Assembly: GCA_963704815.1 (NCBI GenBank)
Contig: CAVPHU010000001.1
Coordinates: 930,001-994,000, forward strand
Reading direction: 5' to 3'
DNA: 64,000 nucleotides
Source of the DNA: DATKWD01 sp963704815
GTDB lineage: Bacteria > Actinomycetota > Acidimicrobiia > Acidimicrobiales > Salinilacustritrichaceae
Part shown: positions 16,854-26,006 of the stretch, piece by piece
Layout: each line of letters starts with the position of its first letter
How positions within the stretch are numbered: position 1 is the stretch's first letter
The notes under the pieces: generated by a model
The model's database searches: none
Told to the model about the DNA's origin: nothing
What the model saw: the letters and a program-made list of their open reading frames with translations, nothing else
Translations under genes and position numbers: made by a program

Positions 16854-18648
16854 TCACCATCCGAAGGCTCCGCACTGCTCGAGCACCGACGCGAGCGCCT
16901 GGCCGGCCTCGAACGACAGCCCCTCGTCACCAAGAAGGTCCTGCTCGAGGTCGGCCCGGATGCCGGGCTCGAGCCGCTCGACCTCGGCGATGATGCACGC
17001 CGCGTTCTCACCGAACAGGAACTCGATCTGCTCCTCGAAGGTGTCGGGGAAGTCGAGCTCGAACTCGAAGTCCTCGTCGAAGGCCGGCTCGTCGTCGAAG
17101 TCGTCGAACCCGTCGGTCTGTTCGACATCGTCGAAGTCGTCCAACTGATCCTGCTCGAAGTCCTCGACGTCCTCGAACTCGTCGATCTCGTCGAAGGTCG
17201 GAAGGGGGTCGTCGACGATCACGAACTCGTCGTCGAAGCCGCCGACGAAGCCCGACGTCACTGAGTCGACCAGCGCTTCGACGAGATCGACGACCGCATC
17301 GAGATGCTCGCGCTCGAGGGCCTGCAGGCCCTTCACGCCGAGGTCCAACGAGGTGCGCACCGGGCTGACGAACCACTGCCCGTTCTCCTCGACGACGACG
17401 ATGCCGACGTCGACCTCGTTGAACGGCCCGAACTCGGGAAGCTCGATGCCCTCCTCGGCCAGTTCGAGCTCGAACTCCTCGAACCCGTCGCGGCGACAGC
17501 TCACCGACCTCGGACATGCAGACCCGGCCCGACTCGAACGGGGTGTCGTCGAGGCCGAACTCGCCGAGGTCGCCGCTCACGGTCATGCAGTCGCCGTCGA
17601 CGGACATGTCGAAGCTCGACCCGTCGGCATCGACCGAGACGTCGAACCCGCGCACCTGCACCAACGCGGTCGACCCGCTCCGGTCGGCTTCGAGGTCGAC
17701 CCTGTGCACATCGACGCTCACCTCCTCAGACGCCTGACTTCCGGCAATCCGGAGCTCGTCGGCATAGAGGTCTGCGTACTCGCGCAGCGGCTGCATCTCG
17801 CTCGAGAAGCCGGCGATCACCCGCTCGAAGTCGAACGCAGCGGCCGACCTGATCATCTCGTCGACGGCCGCCTCGGGTGAGTCGGCGCCTCGGGCCGCGA
17901 TGCCCGCTCCAGCGAGAGGAACCTCGCCTCCGAACGCGTCGCGTGCGGCCTCCGCCGCGGTGTAGCCGATGCTGATGCGCCAGCCGTCACCGGTGTCGCG
18001 GGCCACGAGAAAGCCCCCGCTGTCGGACGGATCGAGTTCGCTCGTCTCGGTGGCCGACAACCCTGACAGGTCGGCATCGAACTCGGCGAGGACGTCGTCG
18101 ACGAAGTCGCCCACGGCGATGTCGTCGCCGTTCACCGACACCGAGGCCTCGCCGGCCGTCAGATGCACACGGGCCAGGTCGGAACGAACCTGCTCGACCT
18201 CGAACGTCAGGCCGTCGAACTCGAGATCGAATCCCGCGACGCTGCTGAGATCGAAGGACTCGTCGAGCACCTCGAGGCGCTCGAGCTCGTCGACCATCTG
18301 CTGCATCGGCTCGCGAATCGCATCGCGCTCGGCCGGATCGAGGGCACCCAGGACACCGAGCGCGTCCTCGTCGGCGATCGCTTCGAACAGCGCGGTCGCG
18401 GCAGCTTCGGGGGTCTCGGGCCCGTTCGAGCCGACCGCGGTCAGCGCGAAGGCCGTGCCGCCGACGAACATGAGCCCACCGAGGCCCAGCAGCGCGAACC
18501 GACCGGGACCACGATGGGCCCGCCCCTCGGGCACGCCCGGGCCGGCCAGGTCGACGACCTCGACCGGCGATGCGTCGAACGCGCCCGGCGGCGGGCCGGG
18601 CGGAATCGTCGGCGGGCCACCTCGGTGGGGATCGCTCTGCTCGGTCAT
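16854..18648 (-). CDS. Membrane-anchored extracytoplasmic protein of unknown function (frameshifted)
   Basis: About 597 residues once one extra base near 17500 is removed; as given, the frame shifts +1 after the sequence VCMSEVGEL and the second part continues from about 17504 to 16854. N-terminal proline-rich cytoplasmic stretch, one transmembrane segment (about residues 55-75), then two similar alpha/beta regions resembling NTF2-like or DUF4878-like repeats. A striking Asp/Glu/Phe-rich segment follows near the C-terminus, then a cysteine pair. ATG 18648 is chosen because a GGAAGAG site lies 8 nt before it; GTG 18654 is the alternative. Co-transcribed with the 4-TM gene upstream and divergent from the kinase. 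Confidence 0.6.
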
Positions 18649-18650
18649 GC

Positions 18651-19064
18651 TCACGTCTCTTCCCGGTCGACTCGGGTGGTGAGGACCCGCAGTGACGCTG
18701 CGGCTGCCACCACCCCGGCGGCTCCGGCGACGACCGCCGGTGTCCGCACGCTGAGTGGTGACAATACTACAAGGACGACAGAAGTGGAAGTGGTGACACC
18801 CACGAACAGGCAGAGGCCGGCCGAGAGCCGCCGGCGGTGCAGGGTGTGGGCGACCAGGGCCGCCCCGGCGAGCGCCGGGACGAAGAAGAACAGCAGCCCG
18901 AGCCGTTCGATCGAGTCGGGAAGCACGCCGGCGCGGCCGGCCGCCTCGAACAACTCGTAGCTCGATCGGACGTTCCGCCCCGTTGCTGCCCAGCCGAAGA
19001 ACGTGCTAACGGCGGCCAGCACCGTCGCCCCCACTGCCACGTCGAGGAGTCGGGGTCCGGACAC
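18651..19064 (-). CDS. Small four-helix membrane protein
   Basis: About 137 residues with four hydrophobic segments (VGATVLAAVSTFFGWAA; LGLLFFFVPALAGAALVAH; LCLFVGVTTSTSVVLVVLS; TPAVVAGAAGVVAAAASL) and a short basic C-terminus. No family recognised. Its stop overlaps the GTG alternative start of the downstream gene, and it is divergent from the Ser/Thr kinase 84 bp away. The start GTG 19064 is a best guess. Confidence 0.6.
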   Translation of the reverse strand: MSGPRLLDVAVGATVLAAVSTFFGWAATGRNVRSSYELFEAAGRAGVLPDSIERLGLLFFFVPALAGAALVAHTLHRRRLSAGLCLFVGVTTSTSVVLVVLSPLSVRTPAVVAGAAGVVAAAASLRVLTTRVDREET

Positions 19065-19148
19065 CGCACCATCCTTGCGGCAACCGGGCCGGTGGTGGCG
19101 GAACCGGGCCGCGCACCGACTGGCCCGGTACGGGCCTAGCCTGGGGGG

Positions 19149-20576
19149 GTGACCTATGAGGTCGTTGCGACGATCGCCCGTGGCGGCATGGGCGTCGTCG
19201 AACTCGGACGCAACATCGACGGACAACCGGTCGCGCTCAAGCGGCTCACGCTGCGCGGCACCGCCCAGCAGATGCGTTCGGCCCGCCAGCGTCTCGAGCG
19301 GGAGGCCGAGTTGCTGAACCAGCTCGACCACCCGGCGATCGTCGGTCTGCTCGACGTCCAGGACGACGATGGCGAGTTGGTCCTGGTCATGCCGCACCTG
19401 AGCGGTGGCACGCTCGCCGACCGGGTCGAGCGAGAGGGTCCTCTGACGAGCCTCGAGGTCCGCCGGATCGGGACCATTCTCCTCGGCGCACTGGCGGCGG
19501 CCCACCGATCGGGCATCATCCATCGCGACGTCAAGCCGGGCAACGTCCTGTTCGACGAGCACGGCAACCCCCACCTCGCCGACTTCGGGATCGCCACGAC
19601 GCGCGACGTCACGCCCGGGCTGACCGCCGACGGACTGGTCATCGGCACGCCCGGCTATCTCGCCCCCGAACAGGCGCGGGGCGAGACGGCGACCACCGCC
19701 AGCGACGTGTTCTCTCTCGGGGCCACGCTCCAGTACGCGCTCACCGGTGAGGGCCCCTTCGGAAAGGGCGAACCGCAGGTCGTGCTGGTCCGGGCGGCGA
19801 AGGCGAACACGAACGCCATCCCGAGGAGCGTCGACCGGGACCTCCGTCGCCACATCAACTCGATGCTCGACCCGAGGCCCGAGCGGCGGCCCTCGGCCGC
19901 CGAGCTGGCTGCCGGCCCCGACGGCACCATGGTCATGCCGACCCGCAGGGGTCGTCGTGCGTGGTTGGTGCCGGCCGTCGCGGCGGCGATCGTGGTCTTC
20001 GGCGTGGTCGGCGCATCGCTGATCGGCTCGGGAACGAATGCCGATCGGGAGGCGGCCGCGGCCGCGGTCGAGGTCATCACCACCCCGCCGGCCTGCGACC
20101 CGCTCCCCTACCAGCCCTGTGGCACCTCCGAGCCGGCACCGTTCACCGACGGGGTCGAATGCATCGACGAGCACGCCGACTACGACGGCCGAGCCGGCAA
20201 CGGCTGCGAGGCGGCGCCCGATGGGTTGGCCGACGGGACCGAGCTCACCGACCGGATCGACGCCAATCTCGTCCCGGCCGATGATGCCGACACGTTCGTG
20301 ACCAGGGTGGCCGACCGGAGCCAGTTCCTGTGCGACGGGCAGTTCCGCCTCACGCTCACCGCACCTGCGGCACACACCGTGAAGCTGGTCGTGCGAGCAC
20401 CCAACGGCGACGTGATCGGCCAGATGACCAGCGCCGACGGCATCAGCGACGAACTCGCGTTCAACGAGCCGTCGTGTGGCGGCGACGATTCGAAGACCCT
20501 GACCCTCGAGGTCACCGGCGTGGGCACCGACCGGACCGCCGAGAACTACACGATCACCCGTTCCGGGAGCTTCTGA
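19149..20576 (+). CDS. Transmembrane serine/threonine protein kinase (Pkn-type)
   Basis: 475 residues. Kinase domain with glycine loop at 9-15 (IARGGMG), K31, the HRD at 125-127 within HRDVKPGN, DFG at 145-147 and GTPGYLAPE, all intact, so it should be active. A single transmembrane helix lies at 272-292. The external part has four Cys and a pre-peptidase-like beta-sandwich (TVKLVVRAPNGDVIG region) instead of PASTA repeats. Likely senses an external signal. GTG 19149 follows TAGCCT by 6 nt (leaderless or G-rich leader). Confidence 0.9.
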   Translation: MTYEVVATIARGGMGVVELGRNIDGQPVALKRLTLRGTAQQMRSARQRLEREAELLNQLDHPAIVGLLDVQDDDGELVLVMPHLSGGTLADRVEREGPLTSLEVRRIGTILLGALAAAHRSGIIHRDVKPGNVLFDEHGNPHLADFGIATTRDVTPGLTADGLVIGTPGYLAPEQARGETATTASDVFSLGATLQYALTGEGPFGKGEPQVVLVRAAKANTNAIPRSVDRDLRRHINSMLDPRPERRPSAAELAAGPDGTMVMPTRRGRRAWLVPAVAAAIVVFGVVGASLIGSGTNADREAAAAAVEVITTPPACDPLPYQPCGTSEPAPFTDGVECIDEHADYDGRAGNGCEAAPDGLADGTELTDRIDANLVPADDADTFVTRVADRSQFLCDGQFRLTLTAPAAHTVKLVVRAPNGDVIGQMTSADGISDELAFNEPSCGGDDSKTLTLEVTGVGTDRTAENYTITRSGSF

Positions 20577-20583
20577 AGCCTTC

Positions 20584-20640
20584 GGAGCTGCGCGGACAGG
20601 GCCAAAGGTCGCAGCTCCTCGTCGCCCCCGCTCTTGCCGG
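20584..20640 (+). repeat. Dispersed hairpin repeat, copy 2
   Basis: GGAGCTGCG (20584-20592) / CGCAGCTCC (20610-20618), loop almost identical to copy 1 (CGGACAGGGCCAA shared), followed by a similar pyrimidine-rich tail. It lies 7 bp after the kinase stop and before the convergent mycoredoxin gene, a terminator-like place. Confidence 0.6.
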
Positions 20641-20653
20641 TCGACTTCTTCGG

Positions 20654-20965
20654 TCAGCTGCCGAAGATCCTGCCCATCAGGCCTTCGCGCTCCGGCGGCT
20701 CGTCAGGCACGAGGTGGGGCGCGTGCTCGTGGAGCGCGGCGACCACCAGGTCGAGTGGAGGATTGACCATCGCCTGATCGCCGATCACGACCGTCGGCAC
20801 GGTCTCGTTGCCGTTGGCCACACTGCGCACGAACTCGGCAGCCTCGGGCTCGTCCCAGATGTTCTGCTTGACGACCGGGACGCCGAGGCGGCTCAGGCCG
20901 CGGTCGAGCCGCATGCAGAACCCACACCCGGGGCGCCAGTAGAAGGTGATGGCATCGGTGGTCAC
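20654..20965 (-). CDS. Mycoredoxin / glutaredoxin-like protein
   Basis: 103 residues with a thioredoxin fold: active-site CGFC (C14, C17) in YWRPGCGFC, and the cis-proline TVPTVV. The NIWDEPEAAEFVRSVANGNETVPT pattern matches mycoredoxins, which reduce protein-mycothiol mixed disulfides. Mycothiol-pathway genes mscR and mca elsewhere in the window support this. GTG start at 20965. Confidence 0.85.
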   Translation of the reverse strand: MTTDAITFYWRPGCGFCMRLDRGLSRLGVPVVKQNIWDEPEAAEFVRSVANGNETVPTVVIGDQAMVNPPLDLVVAALHEHAPHLVPDEPPEREGLMGRIFGS

Positions 20966-21029
20966 GGTGCGATGAACCCCGAAACCGCGGTCGGTGTTCC
21001 CGCACCCATGTTCCCTCTAGGTTCGCGGC

Positions 21030-22016
21030 ATGGGCATGGACCGAGCCGGATTCACCTTCGCCAGCCTCATGGGCCTCGGCCCTGAACTGGCGCTCGACAC
21101 GGCGCGTCGAGCCGAAGCGCTCGGCTATCGCTCGTTCTGGACCGCCGAGACGACCGGGCCTGAAGCGTTCTCGCTGCTCGGCGCCGCCGGGTCGGCGGCC
21201 CCATCACTCGATCTGGGCACGGGTGTGCTCGCCCTGCAGCTGCGAACCCCGATGGTCGCGGCGATGGCTGCTGCGACGCTCCAGGCGCTCCACCCCGACC
21301 GCGACATCCTGCTGGGCGTCGGTGTCTCGTCGCCGGTCGTCACCTCGAAGTGGCACGGTGTCCCCTACGGCGCACGCCCGCTGTCACAGGTCCGTGAATA
21401 CCTGACCCTCGTGCGCGAGTGCCTGAGCGGCGAGAGCGTGTCGTTCAAGGGCGACCACTACGAGGTGTCCCGCTTCCGGCTCGGGGTGCGCCTCGGCGAG
21501 CGCAAGCCGAAGCTGGTCCTGGGAGCACTCAACGAGAAGATGCTGGCGCTCGGCGGCGAACTCGCCGACGGCGTGCTGCTCAACTATCTGCCGGCGTCGC
21601 ACGTGCCGTGGTCGGTCGAGCAGATCCGCAAGGGCGGCGACGCCGAGATCTACGCCTACGTCCACGCAGGGGTCTGCGAGCGGGCCGATGGCATCGACTA
21701 CGCCCGCCGTGACCTGTTCTCGTACGCCGTCGTGGACTCGTACGCCCGGAACTTCGAGCGGGCCGGGTTCGGCGACTCGGTGGCCGAGGTCCGTGCCCGC
21801 CACGCCGAGAAGGACCGCGACGGAGCGCTCGCCGCCGTGACCGACGACTTCGTCGACGCCATCGACATCATGGGAGACGCCGACAAGGTCCATGCCACCA
21901 TGCAGAGCTATGTCGACGCCGGGGTCGACGTGCCCGTCTTGATGCCGCTGCCCTGGGGCCCGGACCGAAAGGCCGTGATCGACGCCACCATGCGCTCCGC
22001 CATCGGCCACTCCTGA
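21030..22016 (+). CDS. LLM-class F420-dependent oxidoreductase
   Basis: 328-residue luciferase-like monooxygenase-fold enzyme (FWTAETTGPEAFSLLG, GVGVSSPVVTSKWHGVPYG, LADGVLLNYLPASHVPW). Actinobacterial members of this type mostly use F420 to reduce or oxidise small organic substrates; FMN use cannot be excluded. TAGGTT (21018-21023) lies 6 nt before ATG 21030, making this a likely leaderless start. Followed by the tandem repeat array. Confidence 0.85.
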   Translation: MGMDRAGFTFASLMGLGPELALDTARRAEALGYRSFWTAETTGPEAFSLLGAAGSAAPSLDLGTGVLALQLRTPMVAAMAAATLQALHPDRDILLGVGVSSPVVTSKWHGVPYGARPLSQVREYLTLVRECLSGESVSFKGDHYEVSRFRLGVRLGERKPKLVLGALNEKMLALGGELADGVLLNYLPASHVPWSVEQIRKGGDAEIYAYVHAGVCERADGIDYARRDLFSYAVVDSYARNFERAGFGDSVAEVRARHAEKDRDGALAAVTDDFVDAIDIMGDADKVHATMQSYVDAGVDVPVLMPLPWGPDRKAVIDATMRSAIGHS

Positions 22017-22067
22017 TTTCCACAACGCAGGGTCCTCCGAACCGAGGATCTTGGCAGACAAGAATCG

Positions 22068-22626
22068 CCGGAGCCCCGCGACGAAGGCGCCAGCCGAAGG
22101 AGCACCACCACCGACACGCGCGGCTCCGTGCCAACGGCAGGAAGCCGAGGCGCAGTTCAGCCGGAGCCCCGCGACGAAGGCGCCAGCCGAAGGAGCACCA
22201 CCACCGACACCGCGCAGCTCCGTGCCAACGGCAGGAAGCCGAGGCGCAGTTCAGCCGGAGCCCCGCGACGAAGGCGCCAGCCGAAGGAGCACCACCACCG
22301 ACACGCGCAGCTCCGTGCCAACGGCAGGAAGCCGAGGCGCAGTTCAGCCGGAGCCCCGCGACGAAGGCGCCAGCCGAAGGAGCACCACCACCGACACGCG
22401 CGGCTCCGTGCCAACGGCAGGAAGCCGAGGCGCAGTTCAGCCGGAGCCCCACGACGAAGGCGCCAGCCGAAGGAGCACCACCACCGACACGCGCGGCTCC
22501 GTGCCAACGGCAGGAAGCCGAGGCGCAGTTCAGCCGGAGCCCCGCGACGAAGGCGCCAGCCGAAGGAGCACCACCACCGACACGCGCGGCTCCGTGCCAA
22601 CGGCAGGAAGCCGAGGCGCAGTTCAG
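22068..22626. repeat. Six-copy 93-bp tandem repeat array
   Basis: Units start at 22068, 22161, 22255, 22348, 22441 and 22534, each 93 bp except the second (94). Units differ at only a few sites, for example GCGCGGCTCC versus GCGCAGCTCC. Each unit carries CGGCAGGAAGCCG (short hairpin), and GCGCGGCTCCG near its middle can pair with CGGAGCCCCGC at the start of the next unit. Long open frames on both strands are a by-product of a period divisible by three. It fills the whole gap between an F420 oxidoreductase and an SDR gene. Function unknown. Confidence 0.95.
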
Positions 22627-22657
22627 CCGAGGCGACCGCAACAGTACGGTTCGCCGC

Positions 22658-23452
22658 ATGGAACTCGCCGACAAGGTCGTGGTCGTCACCGGCGCCGGAA
22701 ACGGCATCGGGCGAGCGCTCAGCCGGAGATTCGTCGCAGAGGGAGCCCGTGGCCTGTTGGCGGTCGACTCCGACGGTGACGCGGCGCGGGCCGTTGCGGC
22801 CGAGCTGGGCGATCGAGTCCTGGCGGTCGAGGCCGACGTGAGCGACGAGGCCGAGCACGTCGCCATCGTCGAGACCGCCGAGGCCCGGTTCGGCCCGATC
22901 GACCTCTACTGCTCGAATGCCGGCATCGCGACCGGCGGAGGCGCCGACGCCGATCCGGCCGACTGGCAGCGCATCTGGGAGATCAACACGATGGCGCACG
23001 TCTGGGCGGCAAAAGCGGTGTTGCCGTCGATGCAGGCGCGAGGCGAGGGATATCTGCTCAACACGGCGTCGGCTGCAGGACTGCTGACCAACCTCGGTGC
23101 CGCTCCCTACTCGGTGACCAAGCACGCAGCGGTGGCCCTGGCCGAGTGGCTGTCGATCACCCACGGCGACGAAGGCATCAAGGTGTCGTGTCTCTGCCCC
23201 CAGGGGGTCCGCACCAACATGCTCTTCCCGCCGGGCGAGGATGCCGACGACATCGGCGCCGATGCGGTCCGCTCGCAGGGTGTCATCGAGCCCGAGGACG
23301 TCGCCGAGGCGGTCGTCGAGGGCCTGCGGGCCGAGCGCTTCTTGATCCTCCCTCACCCCGAGGTGCTCGACTACTTCCAGTTCAAGGCGGCCGACTACGA
23401 CAAGTGGCTGGCCGGCATGCGCAAGCTCCAGGCCCGTCACTTCGGCGGCTGA
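22658..23452 (+). CDS. Short-chain dehydrogenase/reductase
   Basis: 264-residue SDR: TGAGNGIG nucleotide loop, SNAGIATGGG, catalytic S-Y-K in NTASAAGLLTNLGAAPYSVTKHA. Substrate unknown; possibly lipid or terpenoid alcohols. ATG 22658 is preceded by TACGGT (22645-22650) with 7 nt between, placing the promoter right at the end of the 93-bp repeat array. Four bases separate its stop from the small gene downstream. Confidence 0.88.
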   Translation: MELADKVVVVTGAGNGIGRALSRRFVAEGARGLLAVDSDGDAARAVAAELGDRVLAVEADVSDEAEHVAIVETAEARFGPIDLYCSNAGIATGGGADADPADWQRIWEINTMAHVWAAKAVLPSMQARGEGYLLNTASAAGLLTNLGAAPYSVTKHAAVALAEWLSITHGDEGIKVSCLCPQGVRTNMLFPPGEDADDIGADAVRSQGVIEPEDVAEAVVEGLRAERFLILPHPEVLDYFQFKAADYDKWLAGMRKLQARHFGG

Positions 23453-23456
23453 GGCG

Positions 23457-23732
23457 ATGCCCGCTGCCGACACGCCCGGCGACCTCGTTGCTCTGGGGCT
23501 CCGGGTCGGCGAACGGGTCCGGTTCCGCCGGCGCGACGACGAGCGCTGGAAGGAGGCCAAGCTCGAATCTGTCGAGCGCGACGGCTCGCTCGCCATCCGC
23601 GATGCCAAGGGGGCGTCGCGTGCGATGCCGGTCGATCGCGTCGAGGTCAGACGTTCGGGGCCTCGGGGCGGCACGGTGTGGGTCGCCGTCGCCGACCTGC
23701 GCAACGAGACCGAACAACTCGACCTTCTGTGA
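23457..23732 (+). CDS. Small conserved-looking basic protein
   Basis: 91 residues: GLRVGERVRFRRRDDERWKEAKLESVERDGSLAIRD in overlapping parts suggests a small SH3/Tudor-like beta barrel (inference only). The start lies 4 bp after the SDR stop, so it is co-transcribed. No family recognised. Confidence 0.6.
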   Translation: MPAADTPGDLVALGLRVGERVRFRRRDDERWKEAKLESVERDGSLAIRDAKGASRAMPVDRVEVRRSGPRGGTVWVAVADLRNETEQLDLL

Positions 23733-23765
23733 CGTCCGACCTCGTGTACGCCATGGACGCTGAAC

Positions 23766-23815
23766 CCGACCTCGCGCATCGGTCGAACCCGTCTGATCCG
23801 GCTGCGCGAGGTTGG
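23766..23815 (+). terminator. Possible hairpin terminator
   Basis: CCGACCTCGCGCA (23766-23778) pairs with TGCGCGAGGTTGG (23803-23815), 12 of 13 positions, loop 24 nt. It follows the SDR/small-protein operon and precedes the methyltransferase-glycosylase start by 13 bp. No U-tract. Confidence 0.35.
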
Positions 23816-23828
23816 TGGACGGCGCAGG

Positions 23829-24924
23829 ATGGATGAGGACACCGAGGCCGTCTACGGCGACCTCGCCGTGACCTACGCCGCGAACCGTACGGCGGCGTGG
23901 CCCGAGCACGTGGCGCGATTCCTCGCCAGGGCCGACCCGGGGCGACCCGTCCTCGACGCCGGGTGCGGCACCGGTCTCTACCTGCCGGAACTCTCCGAGC
24001 ACCCGGCCGGCGCCGTCGGCACCGACCGGACCGCTGCGATGCTCGCCCGAGCCGGCGGCGCGCTGCGTCCGCGCCGACCACGAGCGACTGCCGCTCGCCG
24101 ACGAGTCGGTCGGCGGCCTCTGGTCACGGCACAGCTGCGTCCACACACCACACGACCATCTCCCGATGGTGCTCCGTGAGTTCCGACGCACGCTTCCGGT
24201 CGGCTCACCACTCAGCCTGTCGATGATTGCCGAGCGCGACGGCACTCCCCGGAGTTTCGTCGGCGGCGGCGATCTCCCGGGGCGGACGTTCTTCACCTGG
24301 ACGACGAAGCACCTCGACGACCTGCTGACCGGTGCCGGCTTCGAACCCGGCTGCGCGGCACTCGAGGTTCGCGAGGCCGACGGCCAGGACGCGAGCTCCG
24401 TCTGGGCCGAGACCGAACGCATCCGCTCGATCGCCGACACGGTCGGACCCGACATGCGGCTGCTCGTGTGCGGCCTCAACCCGAGCCTGCACGCAGCCGA
24501 CGCCGGGATCGGCTTCGTCACCCCCGGCAACCGGTTCTGGCCGGCGGCCATCGAGGCGGGGCTCGCGTCGAAGGACCGCGACCCCGAGCACGCGCTCCGC
24601 CACCACGGTCTCGGCATGACCGACGTGGTGAAACGGGCAACCGCGCGTGCCGCGGAGCTCACGAAGCCCGAGTACGCGGCGGGGCTCAGCCGCATCGAGC
24701 GCCTGTGCGAACGGGTCCGACCGGGCGCGGTGTGCTTCGTCGGCCTCGCCGGCTGGCGGGCGGCGGCCGACCGCAACGCCGTCGCCGGTCCGCAGATGCA
24801 AGACGTCGGCGGTCGACCCGTCTATGTCATGCCGTCGACCAGCGGCCTCAACGCGAGCAGCCAGCACGCTGACTTCGTCGACCACTTCCGGGCCGCTCTG
24901 GCGCTCGCCGAGACCGCCGACTGA
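23829..24924 (+). CDS. Methyltransferase-uracil-DNA glycosylase (Mug/TDG-type) fusion, frameshifted
   Basis: Length is 3x365+1 nt: one extra base near 24060-24072 splits it. Restored protein is about 364 residues. Part 1 (about 1-180) is a class I SAM methyltransferase (LDAGCGTGLYLPEL; after the shift, ADHERLPLADESVGGLWS). Part 2 (about 205-364) is a mismatch-specific uracil/thymine DNA glycosylase: GLNPSLHAADAGIGF with the Asn of the Mug catalytic motif, TPGNRFWPAAIEAG, and the MPSTSGLNA insertion loop. The second part is continuous in frame with methyltransferase sequence, so the fusion is genuine even if the frameshift is an error. Likely DNA repair; the methyltransferase substrate is unknown. 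Confidence 0.75.
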
Positions 24925-24966
24925 ACGGCACCGGCACCGAGAACGAGACGGAACTACGGTCGACCC

Positions 24967-25971
24967 ATGGCTGTCCGTCTCGAACCCGACGATGAATACA
25001 CCCACGAGGTCGGCCCCGAGTCGAACTTCAACGAGAGCATGTACTTCAACGTGTTCGACCCGACCGACCACGTCGGCGGCTTCTTCCGCATCGGCAACCG
25101 TCCCAACGAGGGCACCGGCGAGATGACGTGCTGCATCTACCTGCCCGACGGCCGGGTCGGGTTCATGTTCAAGCGCCCCGAGGTCACGAGCAACGAAGCC
25201 TTCGATTCGGCCGGGATGCGCTTCGAGTGCATCGAGCCGTTCGAGCATCTCGAGGTCAGCTACGACGGCAAGCTCGTCATCCTCGACGACCCGCTCCAGA
25301 TGGCGAACCCCAAGAAGGCGTTCACCGAGAACCCCTACGAGGAGGCCGAGGTCGAGGTCACCTACACCCGGGTGTCCGACATGTTCGGCGGCGAGCCCGA
25401 CGAGAGCCACGAGAAACCGGGCGAGGAGTTCGCCAAGGCGCACTACGAACAGCTGGTCGCGGGCAAGGGCTCGATCCGGGTCGGCGAGGAGGAGTTCGAG
25501 ATCAACGGGTACGGCCTGCGCGATCACTCGTGGGGACCCCGCTTCTGGCAGGCACCCTGGTACTACCGCTGGCTCACGGCCAACTTCGGCGACGACTTCG
25601 GCTTCATGGGGTCACGCGTGGCCCGCCGCGACGGCGACGGGAGCCGGGGCGGCTTCGTGTGGGACGGCGATCAGCTCCACCTGTGCCGCGAGTTCGAGAT
25701 CTCGACCGAGTGGGAGGGCGACGACACCTACCACCGCACCATCTCGGCCACCATCGGCAACGGCGACAAGGAGTGGAAGGTCACCGGCAAGGTGATGAAC
25801 CTGATCCCGCTCCGCAACCGTCGCGAAGACCCGAACACCGGCGAAATGCTGGTGACCCGCATCTCCGAGGGCATGACCGAGTGGACCCTCGACGACGGAC
25901 GGGTCGGCTACGGACTGTCGGAGTACCTCGACCAGATCATCGACGACCAGCCGGTCGGCATCGCCGAGTGA
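24967..25971 (+). CDS. Lipocalin/AttH-like conserved hypothetical protein
   Basis: 334 residues, no signal peptide, beta-rich with many Trp and acidic residues (LRDHSWGPRFWQAPWYYRW near the centre). Layout resembles the two-barrel DUF7064/DUF7065 or AttH/CrtC-like proteins often found among lipid and steroid genes of actinobacteria; this family call is tentative. TACGGT (24955-24960) lies 6 nt before the ATG. Confidence 0.65.
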   Translation: MAVRLEPDDEYTHEVGPESNFNESMYFNVFDPTDHVGGFFRIGNRPNEGTGEMTCCIYLPDGRVGFMFKRPEVTSNEAFDSAGMRFECIEPFEHLEVSYDGKLVILDDPLQMANPKKAFTENPYEEAEVEVTYTRVSDMFGGEPDESHEKPGEEFAKAHYEQLVAGKGSIRVGEEEFEINGYGLRDHSWGPRFWQAPWYYRWLTANFGDDFGFMGSRVARRDGDGSRGGFVWDGDQLHLCREFEISTEWEGDDTYHRTISATIGNGDKEWKVTGKVMNLIPLRNRREDPNTGEMLVTRISEGMTEWTLDDGRVGYGLSEYLDQIIDDQPVGIAE

Positions 25972-26006
25972 GGCGTCTCGAATCCTCGCGCCGATAGCGT
26001 CGCCTG

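Noticed and set aside
16854..17504. A separate 216-residue gene starting at GTG 17504
   Set aside because: Its first residues continue directly from the upstream frame, and combined length is 3n+1. One frameshifted gene is simpler.
22068..22626. CRISPR array
   Set aside because: Whole 93-bp units are repeated with no unique spacers, and there are no cas genes nearby.
22157..23842. A 561-residue open frame on the minus strand across the tandem array and the SDR gene, made of 31-residue repeats
   Set aside because: The repeat period is divisible by three, so every frame stays open. The rest is antisense to a clear SDR gene. No protein-like composition or start signal.
23829..24179. Stand-alone 116-residue methyltransferase fragment and separate glycosylase gene
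   Set aside because: Methyltransferase sequence continues in the glycosylase frame right after the shift, so the two form one gene.
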